Source: Peterkaempfera podocarpi
Lineage (GTDB): Bacteria > Actinomycetota > Actinomycetes > Streptomycetales > Streptomycetaceae
Direction: 5' to 3'
Assembly (NCBI RefSeq): GCF_042466665.1
Contig: NZ_CP162102.1
Coordinates: forward strand, 1,798,001-1,862,000
DNA length: 64,000 nt
Positions within the stretch are counted from its first letter, which is position 1, and the number at the start of each line of letters is the position of its first letter. Under the pieces are notes generated by a model. That model was given only the letters and a program-made list of their open reading frames with translations, was not told the origin of the DNA and ran no database searches. A program made the position numbers and the translations under genes. Below are positions 20,163 to 29,513 of this stretch, in pieces.

Positions 20163-22367
20163 ATGGCCGACAAGGGATCCCACACCTCAGGAGCCGCCGG
20201 AAGGGCACCGGCGGTCGACCGGCCCACGCAGCTGCGGAACGTGGTGCTGGTCGGCCACAGCGGTGCCGGCAAGACGTCCCTGGTGGAGGCACTGGCCCTG
20301 GCCACCGGAGCGGTGAACCGGGCCGGCCGGGTACAGGACGGCACCTCGGTCTCCGACTACGACGACATCGAGCACCGGCAGCAGCGGTCGGTGCAGCTCT
20401 CACTGGTCCCGCTGGAGTGGGACGGAATCAAGATCAACCTGCTGGACACCCCCGGCTACGCCGACTTCGTCGGCGAGCTGCGGGCCGGGCTGCGCGCCGC
20501 GGACGCCGCACTCTTCGTTGTCTCCGCCGCCGACGGTGTGGACGGCGCCACCCGCATGCTCTGGGACGAGTGCGCCGCCGTCTCCATGCCCCGCGCCGTG
20601 GTGGTCACCAAACTGGACGCCGCCCGTGCCGACTTCGACCAGATGGTCGAGGTGTGCCGGGAGGCCTTCGGCGGCGAGAACCCCGAGACCGTGCTGCCGC
20701 TCTACCTGCCGCTGCACGGCGGCGACCCGGGCCCCGACGGGGAGCCGGCGGTCTGCGGCCTGGTGGGGCTGCTCACCGAGCGGATCTTCGACTACTCCGG
20801 CGGCACCCGCGCCGAACGTGCACCGGACCCCGAGCTGCGGCCCGCCCTGGAGGCGGCACGCGGCCGGCTGATCGAGGGCATCATCGCCGAGAGCGAGGAC
20901 GAGACCCTCATGGACCGCTATCTCGGCGGCGAGGCGCTCGACGTCAAGACCCTCATCCAGGACCTGGAGCGCGCGGTCGCCCGTGGCTCCTTCCATCCGG
21001 TGCTGGCCGCGGCACCGCCCGCCGACGGCTCCAGGCACGGCATCGGCACCGTCGAGCTGCTGGAACTGGTCGCGGCCGCCTTCCCCTCCCCCGAGGAGCA
21101 CGAGGTGCCCGCCGTCACCACCCCGGACGGCAGGCCCCGCGAGACGCTCGGCTGCGATCCCGAGGGCCCGCTGGCCGCCGAGGTCGTCAAGACCAGCGGG
21201 GACCCCTATGTGGGCCGGCTCAGCCTGGTCCGGGTCTTCTCCGGGACGCTGCGCCCCGACGCCGCCGTGCATGTCTCCGGCCACGGCCTCGCCGACCGCG
21301 GCCACGAGGACCACGACGTGGACGAGCGCATCGGTGCGCTCTCCACTCCTTTCGGCAAGCACCAGCACCCGGCCGCCAAGGCGGTCGCGGGGGACATCGT
21401 CTGCATCGCCAAACTGGCCAGGGCCGAGACCGGCGACACCCTCTCCGCCAAGGAGCAGCCGCTGCTGATGCGCCCCTGGGAGATGCCCGACCCGCTGCTG
21501 CCGGTGGCCGTGGAGGCGCACAGCAAGGCCGACGAGGACAAGCTCTCCCAGGGACTGGCCCGGCTGGTCGCCGAGGACCCCACGCTGCGCCTGGAGCAGA
21601 ACCCGGACACCCGGCAGCTGGTCCTCTGGTGCATGGGCGAGGCCCATGCGGATGTGCTGCTGGAGCGGCTGCGCACCCGCTACGGGGTGCAAGTGGACCC
21701 GGTGCCGTACAAGGTGCCGCTGCGGGAGACCTTCGGCTCCGCGGCGGCGGCGCGCGGGCGGCATGTCAAGCAGTCCGGCGGGCACGGGCAGTTCGCCATC
21801 TGCGAGATCGAGGTGGAGCCGCTGCCGGCGGGCGGGGGCTTCGAGTTCGTCGACAAGGTGGTCGGCGGGTCGGTGCCCCGGCAGTTCATCCCCTCGGTGG
21901 AGAAGGGCGTACGCGCCCAGCTCGCCAGGGGCGTCGCCGCCGGGTACCCGATGGTCGACGTACGGGTGACGCTGGTGGACGGCAAGGCGCACTCGGTGGA
22001 CTCCTCCGACGCCGCCTTCCAGACCGCCGGGGCGCTGGCCCTGCGGGAGGCCGCCGCACAGGCCGTGATCCATCTGCTGGAGCCGGTCTCCGAGGTCCAG
22101 GTGCTGATCCCGGACGACTTCGTGGGCGCGGTGCTCAGCGATCTGTCCTCGCGCCGGGGACGGGTGCTGGGCACCGAGCCGGTACCCCCGGGCGGCCGGA
22201 CGGTGGTGCGGGCCGAGGTGCCGGAGGTGGAGATCAGCCGCTATGCGGTGGACCTGCGGTCGCTGTCCCACGGCACCGGGCGCTTCTCCCGGACGTACGC
22301 CCGCCATGAGCCGATGCCGCCGCAGCTGGCAGCGAAGATGCGCGAGACCGCGGAACACCAGCACTGA
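20163..22367 (+). CDS. elongation factor G-like GTPase (EF-G2 type)
   Basis: 734 residues from ATG 20163. G1 is GHSGAGKTS (31-39), G3 is LLDTPGYADFV (about 93), and G4 is TKLD, not the usual NKxD. EF-G domains II-V follow (for example KQSGGHGQFA in domain IV and HGTGRFSRTYARHEPMP at the end). It differs from true EF-G (fusA, next to rpsG/tufA) in several motifs. Family members of this type are conserved in Streptomyces; some EF-G2 proteins bind ribosomes without supporting full translocation. Its exact role is unknown. Confidence 0.9.
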   Translation: MADKGSHTSGAAGRAPAVDRPTQLRNVVLVGHSGAGKTSLVEALALATGAVNRAGRVQDGTSVSDYDDIEHRQQRSVQLSLVPLEWDGIKINLLDTPGYADFVGELRAGLRAADAALFVVSAADGVDGATRMLWDECAAVSMPRAVVVTKLDAARADFDQMVEVCREAFGGENPETVLPLYLPLHGGDPGPDGEPAVCGLVGLLTERIFDYSGGTRAERAPDPELRPALEAARGRLIEGIIAESEDETLMDRYLGGEALDVKTLIQDLERAVARGSFHPVLAAAPPADGSRHGIGTVELLELVAAAFPSPEEHEVPAVTTPDGRPRETLGCDPEGPLAAEVVKTSGDPYVGRLSLVRVFSGTLRPDAAVHVSGHGLADRGHEDHDVDERIGALSTPFGKHQHPAAKAVAGDIVCIAKLARAETGDTLSAKEQPLLMRPWEMPDPLLPVAVEAHSKADEDKLSQGLARLVAEDPTLRLEQNPDTRQLVLWCMGEAHADVLLERLRTRYGVQVDPVPYKVPLRETFGSAAAARGRHVKQSGGHGQFAICEIEVEPLPAGGGFEFVDKVVGGSVPRQFIPSVEKGVRAQLARGVAAGYPMVDVRVTLVDGKAHSVDSSDAAFQTAGALALREAAAQAVIHLLEPVSEVQVLIPDDFVGAVLSDLSSRRGRVLGTEPVPPGGRTVVRAEVPEVEISRYAVDLRSLSHGTGRFSRTYARHEPMPPQLAAKMRETAEHQH

Positions 22368-22372
22368 CCTCG

Positions 22373-22413
22373 CCCGGCCGGCGACGCTCCCTCCCGGGAC
22401 GGCGCCGGCCGGG
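22373..22413 (+). terminator. hairpin after the EF-G-like gene
   Basis: CCCGGCCGGCG (22373-22383) pairs with CGCCGGCCGGG (22403-22413). It begins 5 bp after the stop codon and lies between convergent genes, so it could serve both. Confidence 0.7.
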
Positions 22414-22492
22414 GTGCGTCCCGGGGTCCTGCCGCGCTCCGGAGCCCCCGGTGCCTCCCGGGCGCGCGGGGTGCGCCGGGCGCGGGGGTTCC

Positions 22493-22909
22493 TCAGGCCC
22501 GCGGGGGCGGCAGTGCACAGGCGGGGGTGCCGCCGGGCATCCGGTGCCGGTTCCGGGCGATGAGGCGGTAGACGCCCGCGGCGATCCAGCGCACCGGCGG
22601 CGGCACCATCACGGCGCCCGCCACGGCCCACGCGCCCCCGGCGCGCATCAGCAGCCTGGCGACCGCCTGTGCGCCACCGTAGACCTGCCCGGAGGGCGTC
22701 ACCCAGAGCACCTCCTGCTCGGCCCGGCCCACGGACACCAGCCCGCGGCCCCCGGCACCGGCATCCAGCCCGGCAAGATCCACGAACTGGAAGGGTGTCG
22801 CGTCCCAGCCCGGAGCGGCCGGATCGGTCAGCCGCTTCCCGGCGAACCGCACACAGCTGGAGCAGAAGGCGCAGTCGCCGTCGTAGACAAGCAGTGGTCG
22901 TGGTGCCAT
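22493..22909 (-). CDS. DUF393 (DCC1-like) thiol-disulfide oxidoreductase family protein
   Basis: 138 residues from ATG 22909. The family signature YDGDCAFC (Y9-C16) supplies a CxxC pair at residues 13 and 16. A hydrophobic segment (AWAVAGAVMVPPPVRWIAAG) and YRLIARNRHRM follow, as in DUF393 proteins. The thioredoxin-like fold suggests redox activity, but no substrate is known. It is convergent with the EF-G-like gene and divergent from the next large membrane protein. Confidence 0.88.
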   Translation of the reverse strand: MAPRPLLVYDGDCAFCSSCVRFAGKRLTDPAAPGWDATPFQFVDLAGLDAGAGGRGLVSVGRAEQEVLWVTPSGQVYGGAQAVARLLMRAGGAWAVAGAVMVPPPVRWIAAGVYRLIARNRHRMPGGTPACALPPPRA

Positions 22910-23076
22910 GCCCCGATCCTCTCCCATCGGCCGATGCGCATGCCAGGCCGCTCCACCGGGGAGAACCATCCAGACCGGGCGCCTCCGCGCGGGGGTGACA
23001 CCGGATCAGTCGATGATCGGCGCGGCGCTGCACGGCGCGGTAGCCTGCCGCTGACAGGGGAGGAGGGGGAGGCGTT

Positions 23077-24723
23077 GTGACCACGCTCGACATGACGCCC
23101 GGGGCGCAGATACCCCGGTTCGACACCGGGCCCCAGACCGCGGTCACCCAGGCGCTGGCGTCCGCCGCCTATCGCGACGGGCCGCTGGAAGACCTGGTGA
23201 AGCTGCGGCCGGACGTCACGCCCAAGGCCCCGCGTTTCGCACTCTTCCGCGCCAACCTCGGCGAGGCCTTCACCGAGGCGGTCATCGCCCGGACCCTGGG
23301 CACCGGCCGCAAGCCGCTGGTGCCGTCCTTCGGCACCGATGCGCGGATGGTGGTGGAGCACTGCCTGGAGGCACAGGAGCTGCGCAACCAGCGTGACCGC
23401 ACGCTGACCGTGGTGACCCTGCTGTCCGGTGTGCTCTTCCTGCCGGGCGCGCTGCTGTGGCTGCTCGCCTTCCAGCTGCGGGCCGTGCTCCGGAGGTCCG
23501 ACGCCAAGCGCACCGACCTGGTGGGTGGGCTGGTGTTCTTCGTCCTCGCGGTGCTGGGCGCGCTCTTTGTGCTGCGGCCGCCGGCCGCCGGGCTGGCCGG
23601 CCTGTATCTGCGGGTGATGATGGTCGCGCCGGTGATCGGCTGGTACGTCGCCAAGCGGATCTGTCTGCGCAGCACCGAGCGGATGCGTGAGCGCTGGGCG
23701 GGGCTGGTGAACGGCAACGCCCTCGGGCCGATGCTGCCGAAGATCGTCCCCAAGGACGAGCGGGACTCCAAGGCGGTGGGGCTGCGCGGCCAGCTGGACC
23801 GGCTGGCGGGCGAGCAGGAGACCAATGTCCTGCACTACGCGGGGACCAAGGGCATCCTGGGCTTCGGCGGCCGATGGGGCGCCTGGCACCTCACCGGGCC
23901 GCTGGCCCCCCGTGAGGGCGTCGCGGACTTCCATGCCTTCCGCCCCTGGGACCTGGTCCGCCGGATCACCGAGCGGCTGGGGCAGCTGGAGCGCAGCGAG
24001 GTCTCCGACGGCGGCATGCCGCACCCCCAGCTGCACCAGTGGGCGGTGCGCCCGGTCGGCGAGAACGCGGACGAGATCTCCCGCCCCGACAACGCCGAGA
24101 CCATGGACGGCCAGCGGATGCGGGACTTCGCCATGCAGAACCTCTGCAACGCGCAGAAGTTCGGTGACGAGCCGCGGCACTACCAGGGCACCCACTTCGT
24201 GCTCTGGAAGGGCCAGTTGGTGGTGTCGCTGCTGACCACCGTGACCGTGCTGCACAACTATCTGCGGGTCGAGGTGACGGGCCACGCGCTGGGCCCGGTT
24301 GCCGGGCTGTTCACCACCAAGCCGACGCCCAAGGAGTTCACCTACACCCGGCCCGGCAGGCCGTGGAAGGAGGAGACCGGCCACCACCCCGTGGTGGGGG
24401 TCGACGAGGTGGTGCGGCTGGCCGTGCGCGCCCCGCTGATGTGGACCCCGGTGGTGCGCGACTGGCTGGGCGGCCGGCTGAAGCTGCCCGAGCCCTTCGG
24501 TCTGCGTTCCGCCTGGGTGGACCGGATGTGGACGCACCGCTTCATGGCCGATGACGCGATCCGGGCCGCCACCCCCATCGTGCGGCAGATCCGCTCGGTG
24601 ATCGACGAGTTCCTGGCCGAGCACGATGTGGACGTGGAGCACTTCGCCAAGGTGCACTCACTGCTCCCCGGCGCCGAGGCCGAGGGCGTCCGGCCCTTCA
24701 GGGCCGACGTCTACGACGCCTGA
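23077..24723 (+). CDS. large conserved membrane protein, function unknown
   Basis: 548 residues from GTG 23077 with a GGAGG-rich leader. Residues 1-105 look soluble; then two or three TM helices (about 108-190: LLSGVLFLPGALLWLLAF, LVFFVLAVLGALFVL, MMVAPVIGWYVAKRI); a long soluble region follows. One more hydrophobic patch lies near 385 (LVVSLLTTVTVL). No recognised catalytic motif was found. The position between EF-G2 and the HIT gene is, from memory, conserved in Streptomyces. Its stop codon lies inside a 14-bp tandem repeat. Confidence 0.82.
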   Translation: MTTLDMTPGAQIPRFDTGPQTAVTQALASAAYRDGPLEDLVKLRPDVTPKAPRFALFRANLGEAFTEAVIARTLGTGRKPLVPSFGTDARMVVEHCLEAQELRNQRDRTLTVVTLLSGVLFLPGALLWLLAFQLRAVLRRSDAKRTDLVGGLVFFVLAVLGALFVLRPPAAGLAGLYLRVMMVAPVIGWYVAKRICLRSTERMRERWAGLVNGNALGPMLPKIVPKDERDSKAVGLRGQLDRLAGEQETNVLHYAGTKGILGFGGRWGAWHLTGPLAPREGVADFHAFRPWDLVRRITERLGQLERSEVSDGGMPHPQLHQWAVRPVGENADEISRPDNAETMDGQRMRDFAMQNLCNAQKFGDEPRHYQGTHFVLWKGQLVVSLLTTVTVLHNYLRVEVTGHALGPVAGLFTTKPTPKEFTYTRPGRPWKEETGHHPVVGVDEVVRLAVRAPLMWTPVVRDWLGGRLKLPEPFGLRSAWVDRMWTHRFMADDAIRAATPIVRQIRSVIDEFLAEHDVDVEHFAKVHSLLPGAEAEGVRPFRADVYDA

Positions 24724-24785
24724 GCACCGACGCCTGAGCACCGACGCCTGAGCACCGCCTGCCCGAGCACCGCCTGCCCGAGCAC
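24714..24785. repeat. tandem repeat covering the 3' end of the membrane-protein gene
   Basis: CGACGCCTGAGCAC occurs three times in a row (24714-24727, 24728-24741, 24742-24755), followed by two copies of the related 15-mer CGCCTGCCCGAGCAC (24756-24770, 24771-24785). The first copy includes the codons for the last residue and the TGA stop. Confidence 0.92.
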
Positions 24786-24795
24786 CGACGACACT

Positions 24796-24827
24796 GCGGC
24801 CCGCCCCCAGCCATGGGGGCGGGCCGC
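24796..24827. terminator. bidirectional terminator between convergent genes
   Basis: Perfect 13-bp stem: GCGGCCCGCCCCC (24796-24808) and GGGGGCGGGCCGC (24815-24827) with a 6-base loop. It lies between the membrane-protein gene (+) and the HIT gene (-). Confidence 0.85.
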
Positions 24828-24846
24828 GGTCGCACGGCTGGGTGGC

Positions 24847-25395
24847 TCAGTCCTGGGGCCAGGCGTCGGCAAGCATCTTGCGGGTGTCGGCGAGCAGCTG
24901 CGGCAGCACCTTGGTGTGGCCGACCACCGGCATGAAGTTGGTGTCCCCGCCCCAGCGCGGCACCACATGCTGGTGGAGGTGGGCGGCGATCCCCGCACCG
25001 GCCACCGAGCCCTGGTTCATGCCGATGTTGAAGCCGTGCGCCCCGGAGGCGACCCGCAGCGCGACCATGGCCCGCTTGGTGAGCAGCCCGAGTTCGGCGG
25101 TCTCGGCGTCGTCCAGCTCGGTGTAGTCGGCGACATGGCGGTAGGGGACCACCATCAGGTGGCCGCCGTTGTAGGGGTACAGGTTGAGCACCGCGTACAC
25201 CTGGCTGCCGCGGGCCACCACCAGCCCGTCCTCGTCGCTCTTGGCGGGGATGCTGCAGAACGGGCAGCCGTCGTCCTCACCGGGCCCGGTCGGCTTGCCC
25301 TCACCCTTGATGTACGCCATACGGTGCGGGGTCCACAGACGCTGGAATCCGTCCGGCTCCCCGACCCCCTGCTGCAGCTCCGGCTCGCTCGTCAT
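24847..25395 (-). CDS. HIT-family nucleotide hydrolase/transferase
   Basis: 182 residues from ATG 25395 (an in-frame ATG four codons upstream is an alternative). The histidine triad is HLHQHVVPRW. CPFCSIP near residue 42 is a Cys pair found in AP4A hydrolase-type HIT proteins, and PYNGGHLMVVPYRHVADYTE precedes the triad. The members act on AP4A or AMP-linked compounds. Close linkage upstream of a CDP-alcohol phosphotransferase or downstream of thrS is common in actinobacteria; here thrS is 67 bp upstream on the same strand. Confidence 0.92.
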   Translation of the reverse strand: MTSEPELQQGVGEPDGFQRLWTPHRMAYIKGEGKPTGPGEDDGCPFCSIPAKSDEDGLVVARGSQVYAVLNLYPYNGGHLMVVPYRHVADYTELDDAETAELGLLTKRAMVALRVASGAHGFNIGMNQGSVAGAGIAAHLHQHVVPRWGGDTNFMPVVGHTKVLPQLLADTRKMLADAWPQD

Positions 25396-25462
25396 GCGGA
25401 TCAGCATATGCGCCGCAGGGCGGCTCCCCGAAGGGAACCGCCCTGCTCCACGGACCACCGGG

Positions 25463-27445
25463 TCAGACCTGGACCCGCTCCCGCACGGCCTTGACGATCT
25501 CGGCCACGGCCTCGTCGACCGGCACACCGTTCTTCTGCTCGCCACTGCGGTAGCGGAAGGAGACGGCACCCGCCTCCACATCGTCGTTACCGGCCAGCAG
25601 CATGAAGGGGATCTTGGCCTTCTGGGCGTTCCTGATCTTCTTCTGCATACGGTCGTCCGAGGAGTCCACCTCGACCCGGACCCCCTCGGCGCGCAGCTTG
25701 GCCGCGACCTCCTGGAGGTAGGGGACGTGCTCGTCGGTGATCGGGATGCCGAGCACGGTGACCGGGGCCAGCCACGGCGGCATGGCGCCCGCGTAGTGCT
25801 CCAGCAGCACCGCGAAGAAGCGCTCGATGGAACCGAACAGGGCGCGGTGGATCATCACCGGCTGCTGACGGGAGCCGTCGGCGGCGGTGTACTCCAGACC
25901 GAAGCGCTCGGGCTGGTTGAAGTCGACCTGGATGGTGGACATCTGCCAGGACCGGCCGATGGCGTCGCGCACCTGCACCGAGATCTTCGGCCCGTAGAAG
26001 GCCGCGCCGCCCGGGTCGGGCACCAGCGGCAGACCCTGCTTGTCGGCGGCCTGCTGGAGGGCGGCGGTGGCCTCCTCCCACACCTGGTCGCTGCCGATGA
26101 ACTTGTCGGACTCCGGGTCCCGGGTGGAGAGCTCCAGCTCGAAGTCGGAGAGGCCGTAGTCGCGCAGCAGGTCCAGCACAAAGGTGAGCAGCGAGTCCAG
26201 CTCGCCCGCCATCTGCTCCTTGGTGCAGTAGATGTGCGAGTCGTCCTGGGTGAAGCCGCGGGAGCGGGTCAGGCCGTGCACCACGCCGGACTTCTCGTAG
26301 CGGTAGACCGTGCCGAACTCGAAGAGCCGCAGCGGCAGTTCACGGTAGGAGCGGCCGCGGGCCTTGAAGATCAGGTTGTGCATGGGGCAGTTCATGGCCT
26401 TGAGGCGGTAGTTCTGCCCGTCGAACTCCAGGGGCGGGAACATGCCCTCCGCGTAGTTCGGCAGGTGCCCCGAGGTCTCGAAGAGGTGTTCCTTGGTGAT
26501 GTGCGGGGTGTTGACGAACTCGTACCCGCTCTCCTCGTGCCGCCGGCGCGAGTACTGCTCCATCTCCTGGCGGACCACCCCGCCCTTGGGGTGGAAGACG
26601 GCGAGGCCGGGGCCCAGCTCGTCGGGGAAGGAGAAGAGGTCCAGCTCCACGCCGAGCTTGCGGTGGTCGCGCTTCTCCGCCTCGGCGAGGAAGTCGAGGT
26701 ACGCCTTGAGCTCGTCCCTGGTCGGCCAGGCGGTGCCGTAGATCCGCTGGAGCTGCTTGTTCTTCTCACTGCCGCGCCAGTAGGCGGCGGCGGAGCGCAT
26801 CAGCTTGAACGCCGGGATCAACCGGGTGGTGGGCAGGTGCGGACCGCGGCAGAGGTCCTTCCAGCACAGGTCGCCGGTCTTGGCGTCCAGGTTGTCGTAG
26901 ATGGTGAGCTCGCCGGCGCCGACCTCGGCGGAGGCGCCGTCGGCAGCCTCGGCGGCCGACCCCTTGAGGCCGATCAGCTCCAGCTTGTACGGCTCGGCGG
27001 CCAGCTCCTCACGGGCGGCGTCATCGGTCACCGGGCGGCGGGAGAAGCGCTGCCCGCGCTTGACGATCTCCTGCATCTTCTTCTCGACGGCCTTGAGGTC
27101 GTCGGGGTGGAAGGGCTTCTCGACGTCGAAGTCGTAGTAGAAGCCGTCCTTGATCGGCGGACCGATGCCCAGCTTGGCCTCGGGGAAGATCTCCTGCACC
27201 GCCTGCGCCATGACGTGCGCGGTGGAGTGGCGCAGGATGGCCAGGCCGTCCTCGCTGGTGATGGCGACGGGCTCGACCTCGTCGCCGTCCCGGAGCTCGT
27301 ACGCCAGGTCCTTGAGCACACCGGCGACCCGGGCGGCGACGATCGAGCGGTCGTCCGCGAACAGGTCGGCCGCGGTGGTGCCCGTGATCACCGCTCGCTC
27401 TTCCCGATCGGGTTCGCGGTTGATGATCACATGGACGTCCGACAC
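25463..27445 (-). CDS. thrS: threonine--tRNA ligase
   Basis: 660 residues from GTG 27445 behind AGGAGA. It has an N-terminal TGS domain, an editing domain with HSTAHVMAQ, a class II catalytic core (motif 2 RLFEFGTVYRYE; zinc ligands in AMNCPMHN, DDSHIYC and MIHRALFGS) and an anticodon-binding C-terminus. It charges tRNA-Thr and edits Ser-tRNA-Thr. The leader to the upstream gene is only 69 bp, so there is no room for a T-box. Confidence 0.97.
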   Translation of the reverse strand: MSDVHVIINREPDREERAVITGTTAADLFADDRSIVAARVAGVLKDLAYELRDGDEVEPVAITSEDGLAILRHSTAHVMAQAVQEIFPEAKLGIGPPIKDGFYYDFDVEKPFHPDDLKAVEKKMQEIVKRGQRFSRRPVTDDAAREELAAEPYKLELIGLKGSAAEAADGASAEVGAGELTIYDNLDAKTGDLCWKDLCRGPHLPTTRLIPAFKLMRSAAAYWRGSEKNKQLQRIYGTAWPTRDELKAYLDFLAEAEKRDHRKLGVELDLFSFPDELGPGLAVFHPKGGVVRQEMEQYSRRRHEESGYEFVNTPHITKEHLFETSGHLPNYAEGMFPPLEFDGQNYRLKAMNCPMHNLIFKARGRSYRELPLRLFEFGTVYRYEKSGVVHGLTRSRGFTQDDSHIYCTKEQMAGELDSLLTFVLDLLRDYGLSDFELELSTRDPESDKFIGSDQVWEEATAALQQAADKQGLPLVPDPGGAAFYGPKISVQVRDAIGRSWQMSTIQVDFNQPERFGLEYTAADGSRQQPVMIHRALFGSIERFFAVLLEHYAGAMPPWLAPVTVLGIPITDEHVPYLQEVAAKLRAEGVRVEVDSSDDRMQKKIRNAQKAKIPFMLLAGNDDVEAGAVSFRYRSGEQKNGVPVDEAVAEIVKAVRERVQV

Positions 27446-27514
27446 CGGTCTCTCCTGACTCGCGGAAAACGTTCCTCGCAGCGTACGGGGCTGCGGGGAC
27501 GATGGTACCGAGAA

Positions 27515-28717
27515 TTACCGCCCGTCCTCGTCCGGGCGGTCCCGCAGCGCCTTGAACAACCGGTCCCGCTCGGCGTCGTCCAGCTCGCAGAGCGCGAGGT
27601 CGCGGGCCCGGGTCAGCCGCCGGAAGCCCCCCTTGCGCTCCAGCCGTCCGCTGAGCTGCAGCGGTACGCCCGCCAGATGCGCCTCGACCGCCGTACGGTA
27701 CGCCTCCTCGCCGAGCCTGGTGCGAACCTCGGCCACCTCCGCCCCGGCCAGCACCCTCAGCCGCACCGAGCCCGCGCCGTCCGGTCGCGGCCGCCTCAGC
27801 CGCACCACGGCGGCCGTGATCCGCACCTCCACCGCCGGTTCGCTGTGCTCCAGCCGCTCGGCGGCCTCCCGCAGCGCCGGTAGGTCGCCGGGGGAGAACT
27901 CCACCGCCGGGCTGCGGTCGGCGAACCCGCGGGGGGCCCCGGCCGCCGGCGACCAGGAGAGGGTGATCCGGGCGCCCTCACTGCCGGTCACCAGCCGCTC
28001 GACCGATGCCACCAGCTCACGGCTGACCCCGGCCTGCACCGCGTTGTCGAAGGCGTCCGGGCGGCCGGTGGCACGGCGGTAGTCCACCGCGTCGCGCATC
28101 GCCTCCAGGGCCCGCACCAGCGTGGTGGTGGCCCCTCGGCCCTCCGGCGCCGGGGCGTACGCGGTGAGCCCGCCCTCCGCCCCGCCGGACCCCACCACCA
28201 GCACCTGCCGCAGAAAGGCGGCTGCCCGGGCGTCCAGCCGGGCCCCGAAGTAGGCCGCTCTGCTCTGCCCCGCCTTGGCCGCGGCCCGCAGCATCTCGGC
28301 GGCGGCACCCCGCAGGGTGTCCCCCGCCTCCCAGGGCAGCGCGGCCTCCCAGGGCACCGGGCCGCCAGCGCCCGGCACCTCCCTGACCCAGCGCACCTCG
28401 TCACCGGGGACGCTGAGCGCCAGCAGCACCGTACGGGCCGACGGCAGCCCGCAGCGGGCCAGTGCGGCGACCGCCTCGGCCATCAGGTCGGCGGCGTCGT
28501 CGAAACTGCTCCCCGCCGGGACCAGCAGGCTGAGCCCGGCCGCCGCGCCGCCGCCGGGCGGCGTCCAGCGCCCGTAGCGGCCCGCCGGGCCGCCGCGCCG
28601 CACCCAGCCGTGCCGGGCCAGCAGGGCGCCCAGCACCTCGGGGTCGACCCCGGAGGGATCGGGCAGCGCCGGATCGCCGCGGTCCCTGCCGTCGATGTCA
28701 CGCCGTATCGCTGTCAC
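27515..28717 (-). CDS. conserved protein of unknown function, Ala/Arg-rich
   Basis: 400 residues from GTG 28717 behind GGGAGG; the frame runs upstream over the DUF4365 gene but only as a shadow. No membrane helix. The middle region (KAGQSRAAYFGARLDARAAA) and the C-terminal RARDLALCELDDAERDRLFK look folded and charged. I do not recognise a family. It is downstream of the DUF4365 gene on the same strand, 49 bp apart, suggesting co-transcription. Confidence 0.72.
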   Translation of the reverse strand: MTAIRRDIDGRDRGDPALPDPSGVDPEVLGALLARHGWVRRGGPAGRYGRWTPPGGGAAAGLSLLVPAGSSFDDAADLMAEAVAALARCGLPSARTVLLALSVPGDEVRWVREVPGAGGPVPWEAALPWEAGDTLRGAAAEMLRAAAKAGQSRAAYFGARLDARAAAFLRQVLVVGSGGAEGGLTAYAPAPEGRGATTTLVRALEAMRDAVDYRRATGRPDAFDNAVQAGVSRELVASVERLVTGSEGARITLSWSPAAGAPRGFADRSPAVEFSPGDLPALREAAERLEHSEPAVEVRITAAVVRLRRPRPDGAGSVRLRVLAGAEVAEVRTRLGEEAYRTAVEAHLAGVPLQLSGRLERKGGFRRLTRARDLALCELDDAERDRLFKALRDRPDEDGR

Positions 28718-28766
28718 ACCGCGCCTCCCGCCGCCGTGGCCGCCAACCCACCGAGGTGATACCCCG

Positions 28767-29333
28767 TCATGGGCTTCCGCCCGCCCCGACGCGCGCCATG
28801 ATGTCGCACAGCGCGCGGTCGTCGAAGATCCGCGCCGTGGGGATGCGCACATTGGTGCGGCGCCGCCCGGTGACCGGATGCCCCGCCAGATTGACCCAGT
28901 AGCAGCAGTGCCGCAGCTCCAGCCGGTCCGGACGGGCCAGCAGCCAGTCGTCCATCGCACTGGGCAGCAGCATCACCACCAGGATCTTGGGCACCGCCAC
29001 CTGCTGCCTGGCCAGTTTGCGCAGATGGTCGTTGTCCAGGGTGAAGCTGAAGAACGGCCCCGGCGGACAGGGCGCGGTCTGCTGGGTGGCCTTGAGCTGC
29101 ACCTTGACGGTGACCTCGTCGTCGACGGCATGCGCGGCCGAGCCATGGCTGAGATGCCAGTCGATGCCGTTGTCCGGGAAGGGCTGGGACAGCGAGCACC
29201 CCGCCGCCGCCGCGACCGCGTGCAGATACGCCACCTGAAGGGTCTCCATACAGGCGGTGGTCGCCAGATCTCCCCGCAGTGGTGCGGCCCTGACGGTCGG
29301 CGACCCGCCGGGCTCGGGCTGTGTGAGGGCCAT
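28767..29333 (-). CDS. DUF4365-domain protein
   Basis: 188 residues from ATG 29333. The core shows IDWHLSH, then VKVQLKAT, spaced as in DUF4365, whose D...QxK pattern resembles PD-(D/E)XK nucleases. A later part (PKILVVMLLP, CCYWVNLAGHP) also matches the domain layout. The family occurs with defence or mobile elements in many bacteria but is also a fixed chromosomal gene in Streptomyces. Nuclease activity is inference. Confidence 0.82.
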   Translation of the reverse strand: MALTQPEPGGSPTVRAAPLRGDLATTACMETLQVAYLHAVAAAAGCSLSQPFPDNGIDWHLSHGSAAHAVDDEVTVKVQLKATQQTAPCPPGPFFSFTLDNDHLRKLARQQVAVPKILVVMLLPSAMDDWLLARPDRLELRHCCYWVNLAGHPVTGRRRTNVRIPTARIFDDRALCDIMARVGAGGSP

Positions 29334-29513
29334 TGCCGTGTCTTCCCCGTGTCCCCGCGACGGCCCGCACCCCCGCGTCGGACGGGCCGTCACCATTGGT
29401 GATCCCCCGCGACAGAGCGTTGAAACTTGCAGGTCGGAGCAGGTTGCAAGGGGCGCCGGCACGGGTATGAACCCGCCAGTAGGTAGTGCAGCAGGGGGAA
29501 GTGAGGGACCGTC

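Noticed and set aside
20400..23147. 915-residue open frame opposite the EF-G-like gene
   Set aside because: Shadow of the EF-G2 gene with composition typical of antisense GC-rich DNA.
27446..27514. T-box or other leader control of thrS
   Set aside because: Only 69 bp separate thrS from the upstream gene; no T-box sequence or room for one.
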